A stretch of 64,000 nucleotides of DNA from Sorangium cellulosum (GTDB taxonomy: Bacteria > Myxococcota_A > Polyangia > Polyangiales > Polyangiaceae), in assembly GCF_004135735.1 (NCBI RefSeq), contig NZ_CP012670.1, positions 6,464,501-6,528,500 on the forward strand, written 5' to 3'. The notes beneath the pieces are model-generated. The model did not search any database. It saw only the letters and a list, made by a program, of their open reading frames with translations, and was not told the DNA's origin. This document shows positions 17,446 through 26,023 of the stretch, in pieces. The translations under genes and the position numbers were made by a program. How positions within the stretch are numbered: position 1 is the first letter of the stretch; every line of letters begins with the position of its first letter.

Positions 17446-17835
17446 ACCTGGGTGACAGGGGACGGACCCAACCCAGGTCAGGGGACGGACCCAACCCAGG
17501 TTGCGGCGTCCCCCGACCCAGGTTGCCGGACCCCGACCCAGGTTGCCGGACCCCGGCGGACCCAACCCAGGTTGCGGCCGGACCCCAACCCCGGCGGACC
17601 CCGACCCAGGTTGCGGGCCTCGGCGGGCCTTGACCCAGGTTGCGGCGGACCCCGGCGGCGGACCCCGACCCAGGTTGCGGTGCCTGTGCCTCGTGCTCGG
17701 TGAGTCGACCCAGGTTGGCGGGGCGCCAGGTTGGCGGGGCGCCCCGATGTCCCCGACCCAGGTTGGGGTTATTACCCGGTGGTGTCCCGACCCAGGTTGG
17801 AATTATTAGGTTGGGGCTATCCAGGTTGGGGTTAC
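17446..17835. repeat. CCCAGGTT-type repeat array 2
   Basis: Roughly fifteen copies of CCCAGGTT, mostly as GACCCAGGTTGC or CCCAACCCAGGTT, all in the same orientation, with spacers of 8-40 bp. It fills the whole gap between the Rieske promoter side and the 3' end of the transposase gene and supplies the last codons of that gene. Confidence 0.88.
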
Positions 17836-18741
17836 CACGTCATTCACGCTGGCGCCGTGAAACGTGCGCATCCACCACGTCCCCACCGGAAACAGGACGC
17901 TGCGCACACCAGCACGCCATCGTTCGAGCGCCGCCCGGTAGGACGCGCGAAACGCATGCACAGCGGCAGCAGCCGTGCGCCGCGCGTCGCCCTGATCACG
18001 GCCCACGGCGAAGGTCGGGTTGCGCTCACGCAGCCCTTCGAAGCTCGTGGCGCGCTCGTAAGGGGAGACCTTACTAGCCCGCTCGGCTCCCATGAAGCGG
18101 AGCCCTTGCCGCTCCAACTCCGCAAGAGCCTGCGTTTCCAGGCGCTCGAGCTCGGCAGCGACCTGACAGCGAAAGGCCTCCGCATTCTCCTGGTCAATGC
18201 CCGGCGGCAGCGCGAGCGGAAGCGTTGCCTCCTCGGTCCACTGCGGGTTCTCCGGGTCGAGATACGCCGACGGACGCGTCGCATGGAGCGCGCCACGGCC
18301 GAGCTCCACCACATCCACCTTGGCGCCCGGCCATTCCTTCGCATGCCTGACCAGGCCAGCGGACACTGGATTCGCGAGCACATAGGCGATTTTTTCCACT
18401 ACCGCTGCCTGCGTCAGCAGTCGTACCACACTCGTGGCCTCATGATCCCACACCGGACCCTCCCACTTCCGCAGCACCTTCGTGCCCAGCGCCATGATGC
18501 GGTGGAAGAATTGCAAGAAGCGCGGCAGCACGCCTTGCACATCGGTCACGACCAGGTGCAGATGCGTTGACATCGCGCAAAGGGCATGCACCTCGACGCC
18601 GTAGCGGCGGGCCGAGACAGCGAGGGCGTAGACCAACAGCTGGTTGATGGCCGCATCGGGACGCAGCAGCAGGTGCCGGCGCAGCACCCGACGGGTGAGG
18701 AGGTAGGTCGCGCCTGGAGCGATCTCGCGTGGCTGGCTCAT
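17806..18741 (-). CDS. REP-associated tyrosine transposase (RAYT, Y1/IS200-like)
   Basis: 311 residues from the ATG at 18741. The Y1 transposase core is visible: an N-terminal YLLTRRVLRRHLLLRPD segment, the metal-binding STHLHLVVTD (HxH form of HUH), FLQFFHRIMALGTKVLRKWEGPVWD, and YVLANPVSAGLVRHAKEWPG. RAYTs are single-copy HUH enzymes that process palindromic REP repeats; they are not usual insertion sequences. The gene lies between repeat arrays 2 and 3. Its final residues (VTPTWIAPT) are encoded by array 2. The upstream extension to 18876 is weak and unneeded. Confidence 0.8.
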   Translation of the reverse strand: MSQPREIAPGATYLLTRRVLRRHLLLRPDAAINQLLVYALAVSARRYGVEVHALCAMSTHLHLVVTDVQGVLPRFLQFFHRIMALGTKVLRKWEGPVWDHEATSVVRLLTQAAVVEKIAYVLANPVSAGLVRHAKEWPGAKVDVVELGRGALHATRPSAYLDPENPQWTEEATLPLALPPGIDQENAEAFRCQVAAELERLETQALAELERQGLRFMGAERASKVSPYERATSFEGLRERNPTFAVGRDQGDARRTAAAAVHAFRASYRAALERWRAGVRSVLFPVGTWWMRTFHGASVNDVVTPTWIAPT

Positions 18742-18904
18742 GGGCGTATCGCAGAGACAAGCAGCGTGCCGTGAGTCGTGGTTAATCATTTCAATGAGTT
18801 GCCTTGCTCGTAGGGGTGGTGCCCGCCGAGCTCCGCCAGATTCCGCCATGCTCGGCCGGCGCGCGCTGCACCGCAACCCGCGTTGCGCCGCACCCCGCCC
18901 CGCC

Positions 18905-19090
18905 CGAACCTGGGTCGGGTCACGTCAACCTGGGTCGGGCCACGTCACGTCAACCTGGGTCGGGCCACGTCACGTCAACCTGGGTCGGGCCACGTCAACC
19001 TGGGTCGGGCCACGGGGTCGGGCCACGTCAACCTGGGTCGGGCCACGACGGGGTCGGGCCACGACGTCAACCTGGGTCGGGTCACGGGTC
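18905..19090. repeat. CCCAGGTT-type repeat array 3 (reverse orientation)
   Basis: About eight copies of CAACCTGGGTCGGGCCACGT, i.e. the same GACCCAGGTT core as array 2 read in the opposite direction. It lies between the transposase 5' side and the aldo/keto reductase start, so the transposase is bracketed by inverted arrays. Confidence 0.88.
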
Positions 19091-19114
19091 ACCGGGGTGC
19101 TACGCTCCGGCGTC

Positions 19115-20086
19115 ATGGACTACCGCCATCTCGGACGCACCGGGCTGAGGGTCAGCCCCCTCTGCCTCGGCACCATGAATTTCGGCCCGGAGACCGGCGA
19201 GCCCGACAGCTTCGCCATCATGGACCGGGCGCTCGAGCACGGGATCAACTTCTTCGACACCGCCGACGTCTACGGCCGGAAGCGCGGAGAGGGGATCACC
19301 GAGCAGATCATCGGGCGCTGGCTCGCCCAGGGCGGCGGCCGGCGGGACCGCATCGTCCTCGCCACCAAGGTGTACGGCACCATGGGCAAGGGGCCGAACG
19401 ACGCGAAGCTCTCGGCCTATCACATCCGGCGCGCCTGCGAGGAGAGCCTGCGCCGCCTTCAGACCGATCGCATCGACCTCTACCAGATGCACCACATCGA
19501 CCGGGGGACGCCCTGGGACGAGATCTGGCAGGCGATGGAGCAGCTCGTCCGCGAGGGCAAGATCCTCTATGTCGGCAGCAGCAACTTCGCCGGCTGGCAC
19601 ATCGCGCAGGCGAACGGCCTCGCCGCGCAGCGGCACTTCCTCGGCCTCGTCTCGGAGCAGTGCCTGTACAACCTGAACGCGCGCACGGTCGAGCTCGAGG
19701 TCCTGCCCGCGTGCCGCGCGTTCGGGCTCGGCGTGCTGCCCTGGAGCCCGCTCGCCGGCGGGCTGCTCGGCGGCGCCCTCCGGAAGGCGCGCGAGGGCCG
19801 GCGCTCCTCCGCCGACGCGCAGGCGCGCATCGAGAAGAACCGCCCCAGGCTGGAGGCCTACGAGGCGTTCTGCGCCGAGCTCGGCGAGAGGCCGGCCGAC
19901 GTGGCCGTGGCCTGGCTGCTCCAGAACCCGGTCGTCACCTCACCCATCCTCGGCCCGCGCACCATCGAGCAGCTCGACGGCAGCTTGCGCGCCCTCGAGA
20001 TCAAGCTGTCGCCGGAGCACCTGAAGCGGCTCGACGAGATCTTCCCCGGCCCCGGCGGCGAGGCGCCGGAGGCCTACGCCTGGTAG
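19115..20086 (+). CDS. Aldo/keto reductase
   Basis: 323-residue NADPH-dependent aldo/keto reductase with a TIM-barrel fold. It opens MDYRHLGRTGLRVSPLCLGTMNFG, has the catalytic-region segments NFFDTADVYG (Asp, Tyr), the Lys in VLATKVYG and the His in YQMHHID, and the C-terminal NADP-binding SPILGPRTIEQLDGSL. I start at the ATG at 19115; the longer frame is array 3 translated. Substrate unknown; closest in style to the YhdN/Gfo-like general stress reductases. Confidence 0.9.
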   Translation: MDYRHLGRTGLRVSPLCLGTMNFGPETGEPDSFAIMDRALEHGINFFDTADVYGRKRGEGITEQIIGRWLAQGGGRRDRIVLATKVYGTMGKGPNDAKLSAYHIRRACEESLRRLQTDRIDLYQMHHIDRGTPWDEIWQAMEQLVREGKILYVGSSNFAGWHIAQANGLAAQRHFLGLVSEQCLYNLNARTVELEVLPACRAFGLGVLPWSPLAGGLLGGALRKAREGRRSSADAQARIEKNRPRLEAYEAFCAELGERPADVAVAWLLQNPVVTSPILGPRTIEQLDGSLRALEIKLSPEHLKRLDEIFPGPGGEAPEAYAW

Positions 20087-20097
20087 GCTCGCTCCCG

Positions 20098-20134
20098 GGC
20101 CGCCTCGGCCGAGCCCCGGCCTCGGCCGGCGGCC
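20098..20134. terminator. Convergent hairpin
   Basis: GGCCGCC-TC-GGCCGAG pairs with CTCGGCCGGCGGCC around a CCCCGGC loop, with a 2-nt bulge. It lies 12 nt after the aldo/keto reductase stop and 13 nt before the 3' end of the oppositely oriented permease gene, so it could end both transcripts. There is no U tract. Confidence 0.45.
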
Positions 20135-20146
20135 CAGGGCGCCCGA

Positions 20147-21016
20147 TCACCCTTTCAGCCCCGTGCGGGCGACGCCCTCGATCACGTACCGCTGCGCGGC
20201 GATGAACACCGCCAGGATCGGGGCGCTCGCCACCACGGCCCCTGCCGTGACCAGGGCGTAGTCGGTGGTGTGGGCTCCCTGCAGCAGCGCCAGCCCGGGC
20301 GAGAGCGTGAGGTTCTCGGGGTTGAACAGCACGTAGATGGGCCAGAGGAAGTCGTTCCAGTTGCTGAGCAGGCAGAGCACGGCCAGCGTGGCCAGGGCCG
20401 GCTTCGACAGGGGCAGCACGATCTTCCAGAACACCTCGAGCCGGCTGGCGCCGTCGAGCGCGGCGGCCTCCTCGAGCTCCCGCGGGAACCCGAGGAAGAA
20501 CTGCCGCAAGAAGAACACGCCGAAGGCCGAGGCGGCCGGCGGCACGACCAGCGCAGGCAGCCTGTCGAGCCAGCCGAGCTCCCTGACGATCAGGTAGTTC
20601 GAGGGCAGGAAGATGACCGGCGGGATGAACAGCGTCGAGACGATCGCGGCGAGCACGAGCCGCTTGCCGCGGAACTCCATGCGCGCCAGCGCGTAGGCGG
20701 CCGGGGCGGCCGTCGCCAGCACGAGCAGCGCGTGGGCCACGGCGGCGAGGACGCTGTTCAGGAGCCAGCGAAACACGGGCGTCCGGGAGCTCGCGCTGGC
20801 GAGCGCCTCGTAGCTCTCCAGGGTGATCTGCGTGGGGACCAGGGTGGGAGGCACCGCCGTGGCCTCCGAGGGCGACTTCAGCGAGGTGAGCACCATCCAG
20901 ATCACCGGGGCGATGTAGGCCACGGTGACGAGGATCAGCGCGGCGTACGACAGGGCTCTCCCGGCGCTCCGGCGGCGGGCGACAGGACGACGCGCCTCGC
21001 GCAGCCGGATTCTCAC
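20147..21016 (-). CDS. Carbohydrate ABC transporter permease (MalG/UgpE type)
   Basis: 289 residues, six predicted membrane helices. The EAA loop that contacts the ATPase reads EEAAALDGASRLEVFWKIVLPLSKPALATL. Last gene of a three-gene sugar importer operon: its ATG overlaps the stop of the upstream permease by 4 nt. Typical partners are a MalF-type permease and a periplasmic binding protein, both present. No ATP-binding subunit is encoded, so a shared MsmK/UgpC-type ATPase elsewhere is likely. Confidence 0.9.
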   Translation of the reverse strand: MRIRLREARRPVARRRSAGRALSYAALILVTVAYIAPVIWMVLTSLKSPSEATAVPPTLVPTQITLESYEALASASSRTPVFRWLLNSVLAAVAHALLVLATAAPAAYALARMEFRGKRLVLAAIVSTLFIPPVIFLPSNYLIVRELGWLDRLPALVVPPAASAFGVFFLRQFFLGFPRELEEAAALDGASRLEVFWKIVLPLSKPALATLAVLCLLSNWNDFLWPIYVLFNPENLTLSPGLALLQGAHTTDYALVTAGAVVASAPILAVFIAAQRYVIEGVARTGLKG

Positions 21017-22011
21017 GCGCCCTCCTCGCCACGGCCCCGGCCGAAGAACAGGAGGAACGTGCCGAGGTTCAGGAGCGCGAGGAAGAAGGCGTGGGCATAG
21101 CTCATGGCCGCCGCGCTGCCGAGCCGGAAGTTCCGGAACCCTTCCTCGGCGATGTACATGATCGTGGTGCGGGTCTCGCTGCCCGGTCCGCCCCCGGTGA
21201 CCAGGTACGCCTGCCCGAACATGTTGGCGGACGCGAGCAGCGTCATCGTCACGACGAACACGAACACCGGCCTGAGCCCCGGCAAGGTGACGTGCCGGAA
21301 CTGCTGCCAGCGGGTGGCGCCGTCGATCCGGGCCGCTTCGTAGAGCTCCCGGTGGATGTTCTGCAGCCCGGCCAGGTAGATCACGGCGTTATAACCGAGG
21401 GTCCACCACACGGTCATGCCCACCAGCGAGATCCACACCCAGGGCGTCGCCGTGGTCCAGCCCGTGTCCGAGGGCAACCCCACCTTCCCGAGCAGGTGAT
21501 TGATCGCGCCGACGTGCGGATCGAGCAGCAAGCGCCACATCAGCGCCACCACCGCCACGCCGAGCACGTAGGGCGCAAAGAACATGGCGCGGAAGAACGA
21601 CCGGCCAGGAAAGCGCCGGTTGAGCGCCAGCGCGACGAGCAGCGGAAATGTCACCAGGACGGGCACGCTCAGCGCCGTGAAGATCGCGGTGGCCCGCAGC
21701 GATCGCCAGAAGTTGCCGCGGGTCGGCGAGCCGGACCGGAACAGATCCACGTAGTTGTCGAGGCCCACCCAGGGCTCCCAGGGCAGGAACGGGTCCCAGT
21801 CATGGAGGCTGATCCACAGGCCGAGGAAGATCGGCACCACGACGAAGAGGCCGAACAGCGCGAGGTACGGCGCGAGGAACAGGTAGGGAGTCCCTGCCCG
21901 CGAGCGCGCGAAGCGGCGCCGGAGCCGGCCGGCGCTGGTGGCGCTCTGCTCGCCGCCCTGCGCCCCGGCCTGGCCTGGCTCCTCCACGAGGGGCGCGTCG
22001 ATCGCGGTCAC
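21013..22011 (-). CDS. Carbohydrate ABC transporter permease (MalF/UgpA type)
   Basis: 332 residues with six membrane helices after a short cytoplasmic leader; FLAPYLALFGLFVVVPIFLGLWISLHDWD is the family-type first helix and ELYEAARIDGATRWQQFRHVTLPGLRPV the EAA loop. I use the GTG at 22011, preceded by GGGAGGG, which overlaps the TGA of the binding-protein gene (GTGA); a longer frame exists antisense-like through that gene but carries no homology. Works with the 20147-21016 permease as a heterodimer. Confidence 0.9.
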   Translation of the reverse strand: MTAIDAPLVEEPGQAGAQGGEQSATSAGRLRRRFARSRAGTPYLFLAPYLALFGLFVVVPIFLGLWISLHDWDPFLPWEPWVGLDNYVDLFRSGSPTRGNFWRSLRATAIFTALSVPVLVTFPLLVALALNRRFPGRSFFRAMFFAPYVLGVAVVALMWRLLLDPHVGAINHLLGKVGLPSDTGWTTATPWVWISLVGMTVWWTLGYNAVIYLAGLQNIHRELYEAARIDGATRWQQFRHVTLPGLRPVFVFVVTMTLLASANMFGQAYLVTGGGPGSETRTTIMYIAEEGFRNFRLGSAAAMSYAHAFFLALLNLGTFLLFFGRGRGEEGA

Positions 22012-23396
22012 GTCGCCCTCCCGAACTTCCTCAGGTTGTCCGAGAGCAGCGCGTCGGCCGCGCGGGCCGCGCGGTCCAGGGCCTCCCTGGGCGGCGCCCT
22101 CAGCAGCACGGCCTCGTTCACCGCCAGATCGAGCGTCGACGCCCTCACCGAGTCGATCCCGGCGATCGCCGGCGGGAAGCGGACATGAGGGATCTGCGTG
22201 GCGAAGATCGCCTGTTCCGTCATGCGCAGGAACGCGGCGCTCTCCCGCGCTTCCCGCCGCGCCGGCACCATGCCGGCCTCCGCCCACTCGATGGAATGCC
22301 TGCTGAGCCAGTCGAGGAAGACCACCGAGGCCTTCAGACGGCGCTGGCCGTCCCGTGGCTGTCGGGGGAGCACGAGGTTGTGCGAATTGCCCCAGACCGC
22401 CTCCCGCGGGCCGATCGCGGGCACCGGGGCGACGCCCCACTCCAGCCCGGGGATCGCCCTGTAGACGTTGATCATCCAGATGCCATTCCAGTGGAAGGCG
22501 TTCCGGTTGTTGGTGAAGGCGATGCTGTCGGCGTCCTGGCCGACGTCGCGCGGGCTGTAGCCCCGCTTGATCAGCTCGATCATGAAATCGAGCGCCTCGA
22601 CCCCGGCCTCGGAGTTGAACGTGGCCCGGGCGCCGTCCTCGGAGAACAGCTCGCCCCCGAGCTGCCACAGGAGCGACTGGAACATCAGCCCGCCGGTGAA
22701 CAGGACCGGCGACACCCACGATCCCTGGATCCCCCTCCCCTTGAGCTGCTCGAGGACGGCCAGGTAGTCGCGCCGGGCGCGGGGCAGCGCCACGTCGCCG
22801 AGACCGGCGTGGGCAAGCACGGCGCGGTTGTAGTAGAGGCCCAGCGGGTGGACATCGAGGGGAATACCGTAGCGATGCCCCCTGAAGACGCCCGCATTCC
22901 AGAGCGTCCGGGAGAAGTCGCCGGCTCCGAGGCCGAGCGCCCCGACCACCTCGTCGAGCGGGAGGATGGTGTGATGGACCGCCGCCGTGGCCAGCTGGTC
23001 CGCGTGCATGACGGCCACGTCGGGCCCGTGGCCGCTGTCGACCGCGGCCGGCAGCTTCTGGTAGAAGTCGCCCCATCGGGTGACGCTCATCCGCACCGTG
23101 ATGTTGTCGTGCTCGCGGTTGAACCGCTCGAGGAGCCGCTCCATGGGCGGCCTGTCGCCGCCGGTGAAGCCGGTCCAGAACGAGAGCTCGACGGCCGGTC
23201 CGGCGTAGCCCCGGCTGCCGCCAGCGGCGACGGCGGCCTGGTCGCGCACATCGACCGGCTCGCCACGGCAGCCGAGGAGCAGCAGGCCCGACGTCGCGCC
23301 CAGGGCGGCGAGGACGTCACGCCGGCTCGCCTGCCGCGCTCGATCCCCCTGTGCTCCCGGTGCTCGCCGTGCTGCCGGCGCTCGCGTTCTCTGCAT
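22008..23396 (-). CDS. Sugar-binding lipoprotein of an ABC importer
   Basis: 462 residues from the Met at 23396. The N-terminus has a twin-arginine stretch (QASRRDVLAALG) and a lipobox LLLGC, so it is exported and lipid-anchored, possibly via Tat. The mature part is an MalE/UgpB-type solute-binding protein: VELSFWTGFTGGDRPPMERLLERFNREH, GHGPDVAVMHADQLA, and YGIPLDVHPLGLYYNR. First gene of the operon, with 4-nt overlap to the permease. The sugar cannot be deduced. Confidence 0.87.
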   Translation of the reverse strand: MQRTRAPAARRAPGAQGDRARQASRRDVLAALGATSGLLLLGCRGEPVDVRDQAAVAAGGSRGYAGPAVELSFWTGFTGGDRPPMERLLERFNREHDNITVRMSVTRWGDFYQKLPAAVDSGHGPDVAVMHADQLATAAVHHTILPLDEVVGALGLGAGDFSRTLWNAGVFRGHRYGIPLDVHPLGLYYNRAVLAHAGLGDVALPRARRDYLAVLEQLKGRGIQGSWVSPVLFTGGLMFQSLLWQLGGELFSEDGARATFNSEAGVEALDFMIELIKRGYSPRDVGQDADSIAFTNNRNAFHWNGIWMINVYRAIPGLEWGVAPVPAIGPREAVWGNSHNLVLPRQPRDGQRRLKASVVFLDWLSRHSIEWAEAGMVPARREARESAAFLRMTEQAIFATQIPHVRFPPAIAGIDSVRASTLDLAVNEAVLLRAPPREALDRAARAADALLSDNLRKFGRAT

Positions 23397-23675
23397 TGGC
23401 CCTCCGCTCACGCACGCAGTCCCGCCGCGGGGGGCACTCGCTATCGGCCTGTTGCCCGCGACCGAGCTGAGCCGCAACTCACCCTCGATCCCTCGGCTAC
23501 TGGCGGTTTACATCGGCACCATTCCACGTCCAGCAGAATATGCACATAGCGGACAGACGATCTCGCTCATGGGCGAGCGCTGTCGTTGGCTGGCGCCTCC
23601 TCCAGCGATCTCGTGGAGGGCGACGGTGATCTCGGCCGGGCGGGCGCGTGGGTGCCGTGCGCCGCCGGCGGGCGG

Positions 23676-24416
23676 TCAGCGGTGCGCCGGATCGCGCGGC
23701 GCCGGCGCGGCGGTCGCCGGCGGCTCCGGCGGACCGGGGGAGGCGGCTCGGAGGACGGCGCCGCCGTTCTTCGCGCCGAACAGGACCGTATCGACGACCG
23801 CCTGCAGGACGCTGTCGTCGACGGGCTCCCGCAGCTGGAAGAGGCGGAGCGCGAGGGGGCTGCGGATCATCTCGATGATGAGCCTGAGATCGCTGCCCGG
23901 AGGCAGCTCGCCGCGCGCGACGGCGCGCTCGAGCACCTCCCGCCAGGGGGCGAAGCGCTCGTCATCGCACGCGCGGGCGAACGCCTCGACCTCCGGCAGG
24001 TGCAGCTCGGCGAGGAGCACGCGGTAGATCCCGTGGCCCACCGGCATCGACGCGACAGCGACGATCCGGCGCACCAGCTCGAGCAGGTCGAGCCGCAGCG
24101 AGCCGGTATCCGGCGCCTCGCCGTCGCCGTCGACGAGCGAGCGTAGGGTCGCCTTGACGAGCTCGGCCTTCGTCGGCCAGCGGCGGTAGACGGTCGTCTT
24201 GTTCACGCCGGCCAGCGCGGCCACGTCCTCGATCCGCAGCGCCATGTAGCCCGCGCGCGCGAGCTCCGCGGCGGCCGCGTGCATCACGGCGCGCACGACG
24301 CGCTCGCTGCGACCGCCGGGCCGTGCGCCGCGCGCGCCGGTGCGTCGCCGGGGCGCGGGCGCGGGCTGCGTGGTCGACGGATCATCGAGACAGGGTTCTG
24401 CAACGCTCTGCGTCAT
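23676..24416 (-). CDS. TetR-family repressor
   Basis: 246 residues. After a Pro/Arg-rich leader of about 38 residues comes the TetR DNA-binding domain: VVRAVMHAAAAELARAGYMALRIEDVAALAGVNKTTVYRRWPTKAELVKATL, helix-turn-helix included. The C-terminal part fits TetR_C ligand-binding domains (LRLIIEMIRSPLALRLF). It is transcribed away from the P450-APH operon; two identical-arm operator candidates lie between them, the nearer one adjacent to a CATAAT -10-like hexamer for this gene (minus strand, 24471-24466). Confidence 0.88.
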   Translation of the reverse strand: MTQSVAEPCLDDPSTTQPAPAPRRRTGARGARPGGRSERVVRAVMHAAAAELARAGYMALRIEDVAALAGVNKTTVYRRWPTKAELVKATLRSLVDGDGEAPDTGSLRLDLLELVRRIVAVASMPVGHGIYRVLLAELHLPEVEAFARACDDERFAPWREVLERAVARGELPPGSDLRLIIEMIRSPLALRLFQLREPVDDSVLQAVVDTVLFGAKNGGAVLRAASPGPPEPPATAAPAPRDPAHR

Positions 24417-24470
24417 GGCACCGCCTTCGAGCGAGTTCGAGCGAGGTGGAAATAGGATGCGGCCCATTAT

Positions 24471-24532
24471 GGCAACATTTGGTTGCCTTTGTTGAAGCCC
24501 ATGGTAAATCGAACATGCAACTGCATGTTGCC
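24471..24532. promoter_or_regulatory. Twin TetR operator candidates
   Basis: Two inverted repeats share the same half-sites and spacing, GCAAC-N5-GTTGC: site 1 at 24472-24486 and site 2 at 24517-24531, 45 bp apart. Both sit in the only AT-rich part of the tetR/P450 divergent region. Site 1 touches a minus-strand CATAAT. Binding by the adjacent TetR protein is inferred. Confidence 0.65.
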
Positions 24533-24542
24533 TTAATGGAAT

Positions 24543-24662
24543 GAAAGCCACCGGGCACCCCAACCTCGGGCACCCCAACCTCGGTCGGGCACCCCAACCT
24601 CGGTCGGGCACCCCAACCTCGGTCGGGCACCCCAACCTCGCTCGGGCACCCCAACCTCGGTC
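24543..24662. repeat. Tandem array with CAACCTCGGTCGGGC unit (array 4)
   Basis: Six copies of a GGCACCCCAACCTCGGTC unit, about 18-19 bp each. The unit differs from array 3 mainly by AACCTCGGTC in place of AACCTGGGTC. It lies between the TetR operators and the P450 start codon, so it probably forms part of the P450 leader mRNA. Confidence 0.85.
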
Positions 24663-24771
24663 GCGGTGCCCGCTCGCGCGGGTGGTCGCGCCGCGTGGCC
24701 GGGGCGGGGTGAGCACCGCGGTGGGCGGCGACGCGCGCTTGCGCCCGTGCAGGACGGAACGGAGGGAACTC

Positions 24772-25992
24772 ATGCATCGCACATTCAATGTCTTCACCCC
24801 CGAGGTCATCGAGAACCCCTACCCCCAGTACGCCGAGCTGCGCGAGAGCGCGCCGATCTGTCGGATCGAGCCTTACGACGCCTGGGGCGTGGCCCGCTAC
24901 GACGATGTCGTGCACGTCCTCAAGCACCCGGAGCTCTTCTCGTCCTCCGGCACCTTCCAGGCGAGGGTGCGGATGCAGGACGAGCGGCTCCAGCGCGAGC
25001 CCCTGATCCTCAGCGAGGTGAACGTCATCTCGACCGATCCGCCGATCCACACCCAGCTGCGCAAGCTCATCAGCGGCGCGTTCACGCCGAGGGCGATCGC
25101 GCGGCTGGAGGAGCGGGTCCGCGCGATCGCGACCGAGCACATCGACCGCATCCTCGCGAAGGACACCTTCGACCTGATGGAGGACCTGGCCGTCCCGTTG
25201 CCGGTCACGGTCATCGCCGAGATGCTCGGCGTCGACCCGTCCCTGCGCGCGGATTTCAAGCGCTGGTCGGACGACGCCGTGAACGCGGGCATCGGGCGGC
25301 TCGGCGACGGGGAGGTCGAGCGCATCCTGCGGAGCCGCCGCGAGATGCGCGCCTACTTCCGGGAAGCGCTCGCCGAGCGGAAGCGGCGCCCGCGCGAGGA
25401 TCTCATCGGCGACCTCCTCCGCGGCGAGGGGGAGTACGGCGCGCTGACGGAGGATGACGTGCTCGGCATGGTGGTCCTCCTGCTCATCGCGGGCAACGAG
25501 ACCACGACCAACCTGCTCGGCAACGGCATCGCCACGCTCCTCGAGCACCCCGACGCCCTCCGGCGTCTTCGCGAGGATCCCGCCCTGATCCCGGGCTTCA
25601 TCGAGGAGGTCCTCCGCTATGATGGGCCCGTGCGGATGCTCACCCGCCGGGCGACCCAGGACGTGACCCTCGCCGGCGTCACGATCCCGAAGGATTCGAT
25701 CGTGATGCCGATCATCGCGTCGGCGAACCGGGATCCCGCGCAGTTCCCCGATCCGGACAGGTTCGACATCACCCGGGAGCAGCGCGGGCACGTGGCGTTC
25801 GGCCACGGCATTCACTTCTGCGTGGGCGCGCCCCTGTCCCGGCTCGAGGGCAGGATCGCCTTCGAGGAGATCTTCCGGCGGCTGCCTCCGTTCTCGCGCG
25901 AGCCAGGGTCGCTGATGTGGAACCCGTCGGTCTCCCTGCGCGGGCTGAAGAGCCTTCCCCTGCGCTTCGACCGGAGCGCGCCGGCCGCGTGA
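24772..25992 (+). CDS. Cytochrome P450
   Basis: 406-residue soluble bacterial class-I P450. I-helix oxygen-activation motif AGNETT at residues 240-245, K-helix E279-x2-R282, and heme loop FGHGIHFCVG with the Cys ligand C350. The ATG at 24772 has GGAGGGA about 7 nt upstream; the open frame before it is array 4. No ferredoxin or reductase gene is adjacent. It is followed 31 nt later by an APH-family gene. TetR control is inferred from the operators; the substrate is unknown. Confidence 0.93.
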   Translation: MHRTFNVFTPEVIENPYPQYAELRESAPICRIEPYDAWGVARYDDVVHVLKHPELFSSSGTFQARVRMQDERLQREPLILSEVNVISTDPPIHTQLRKLISGAFTPRAIARLEERVRAIATEHIDRILAKDTFDLMEDLAVPLPVTVIAEMLGVDPSLRADFKRWSDDAVNAGIGRLGDGEVERILRSRREMRAYFREALAERKRRPREDLIGDLLRGEGEYGALTEDDVLGMVVLLLIAGNETTTNLLGNGIATLLEHPDALRRLREDPALIPGFIEEVLRYDGPVRMLTRRATQDVTLAGVTIPKDSIVMPIIASANRDPAQFPDPDRFDITREQRGHVAFGHGIHFCVGAPLSRLEGRIAFEEIFRRLPPFSREPGSLMWNPSVSLRGLKSLPLRFDRSAPAA

Positions 25993-26023
25993 CGCATCCC
26001 CGGGAAGGGAGCCCCAGGAGACC

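Noticed and set aside
17446..17835. Array considered as a CRISPR or as a satellite with fixed period
   Set aside because: Spacers are irregular in length and not unique target-like sequences; no cas genes.
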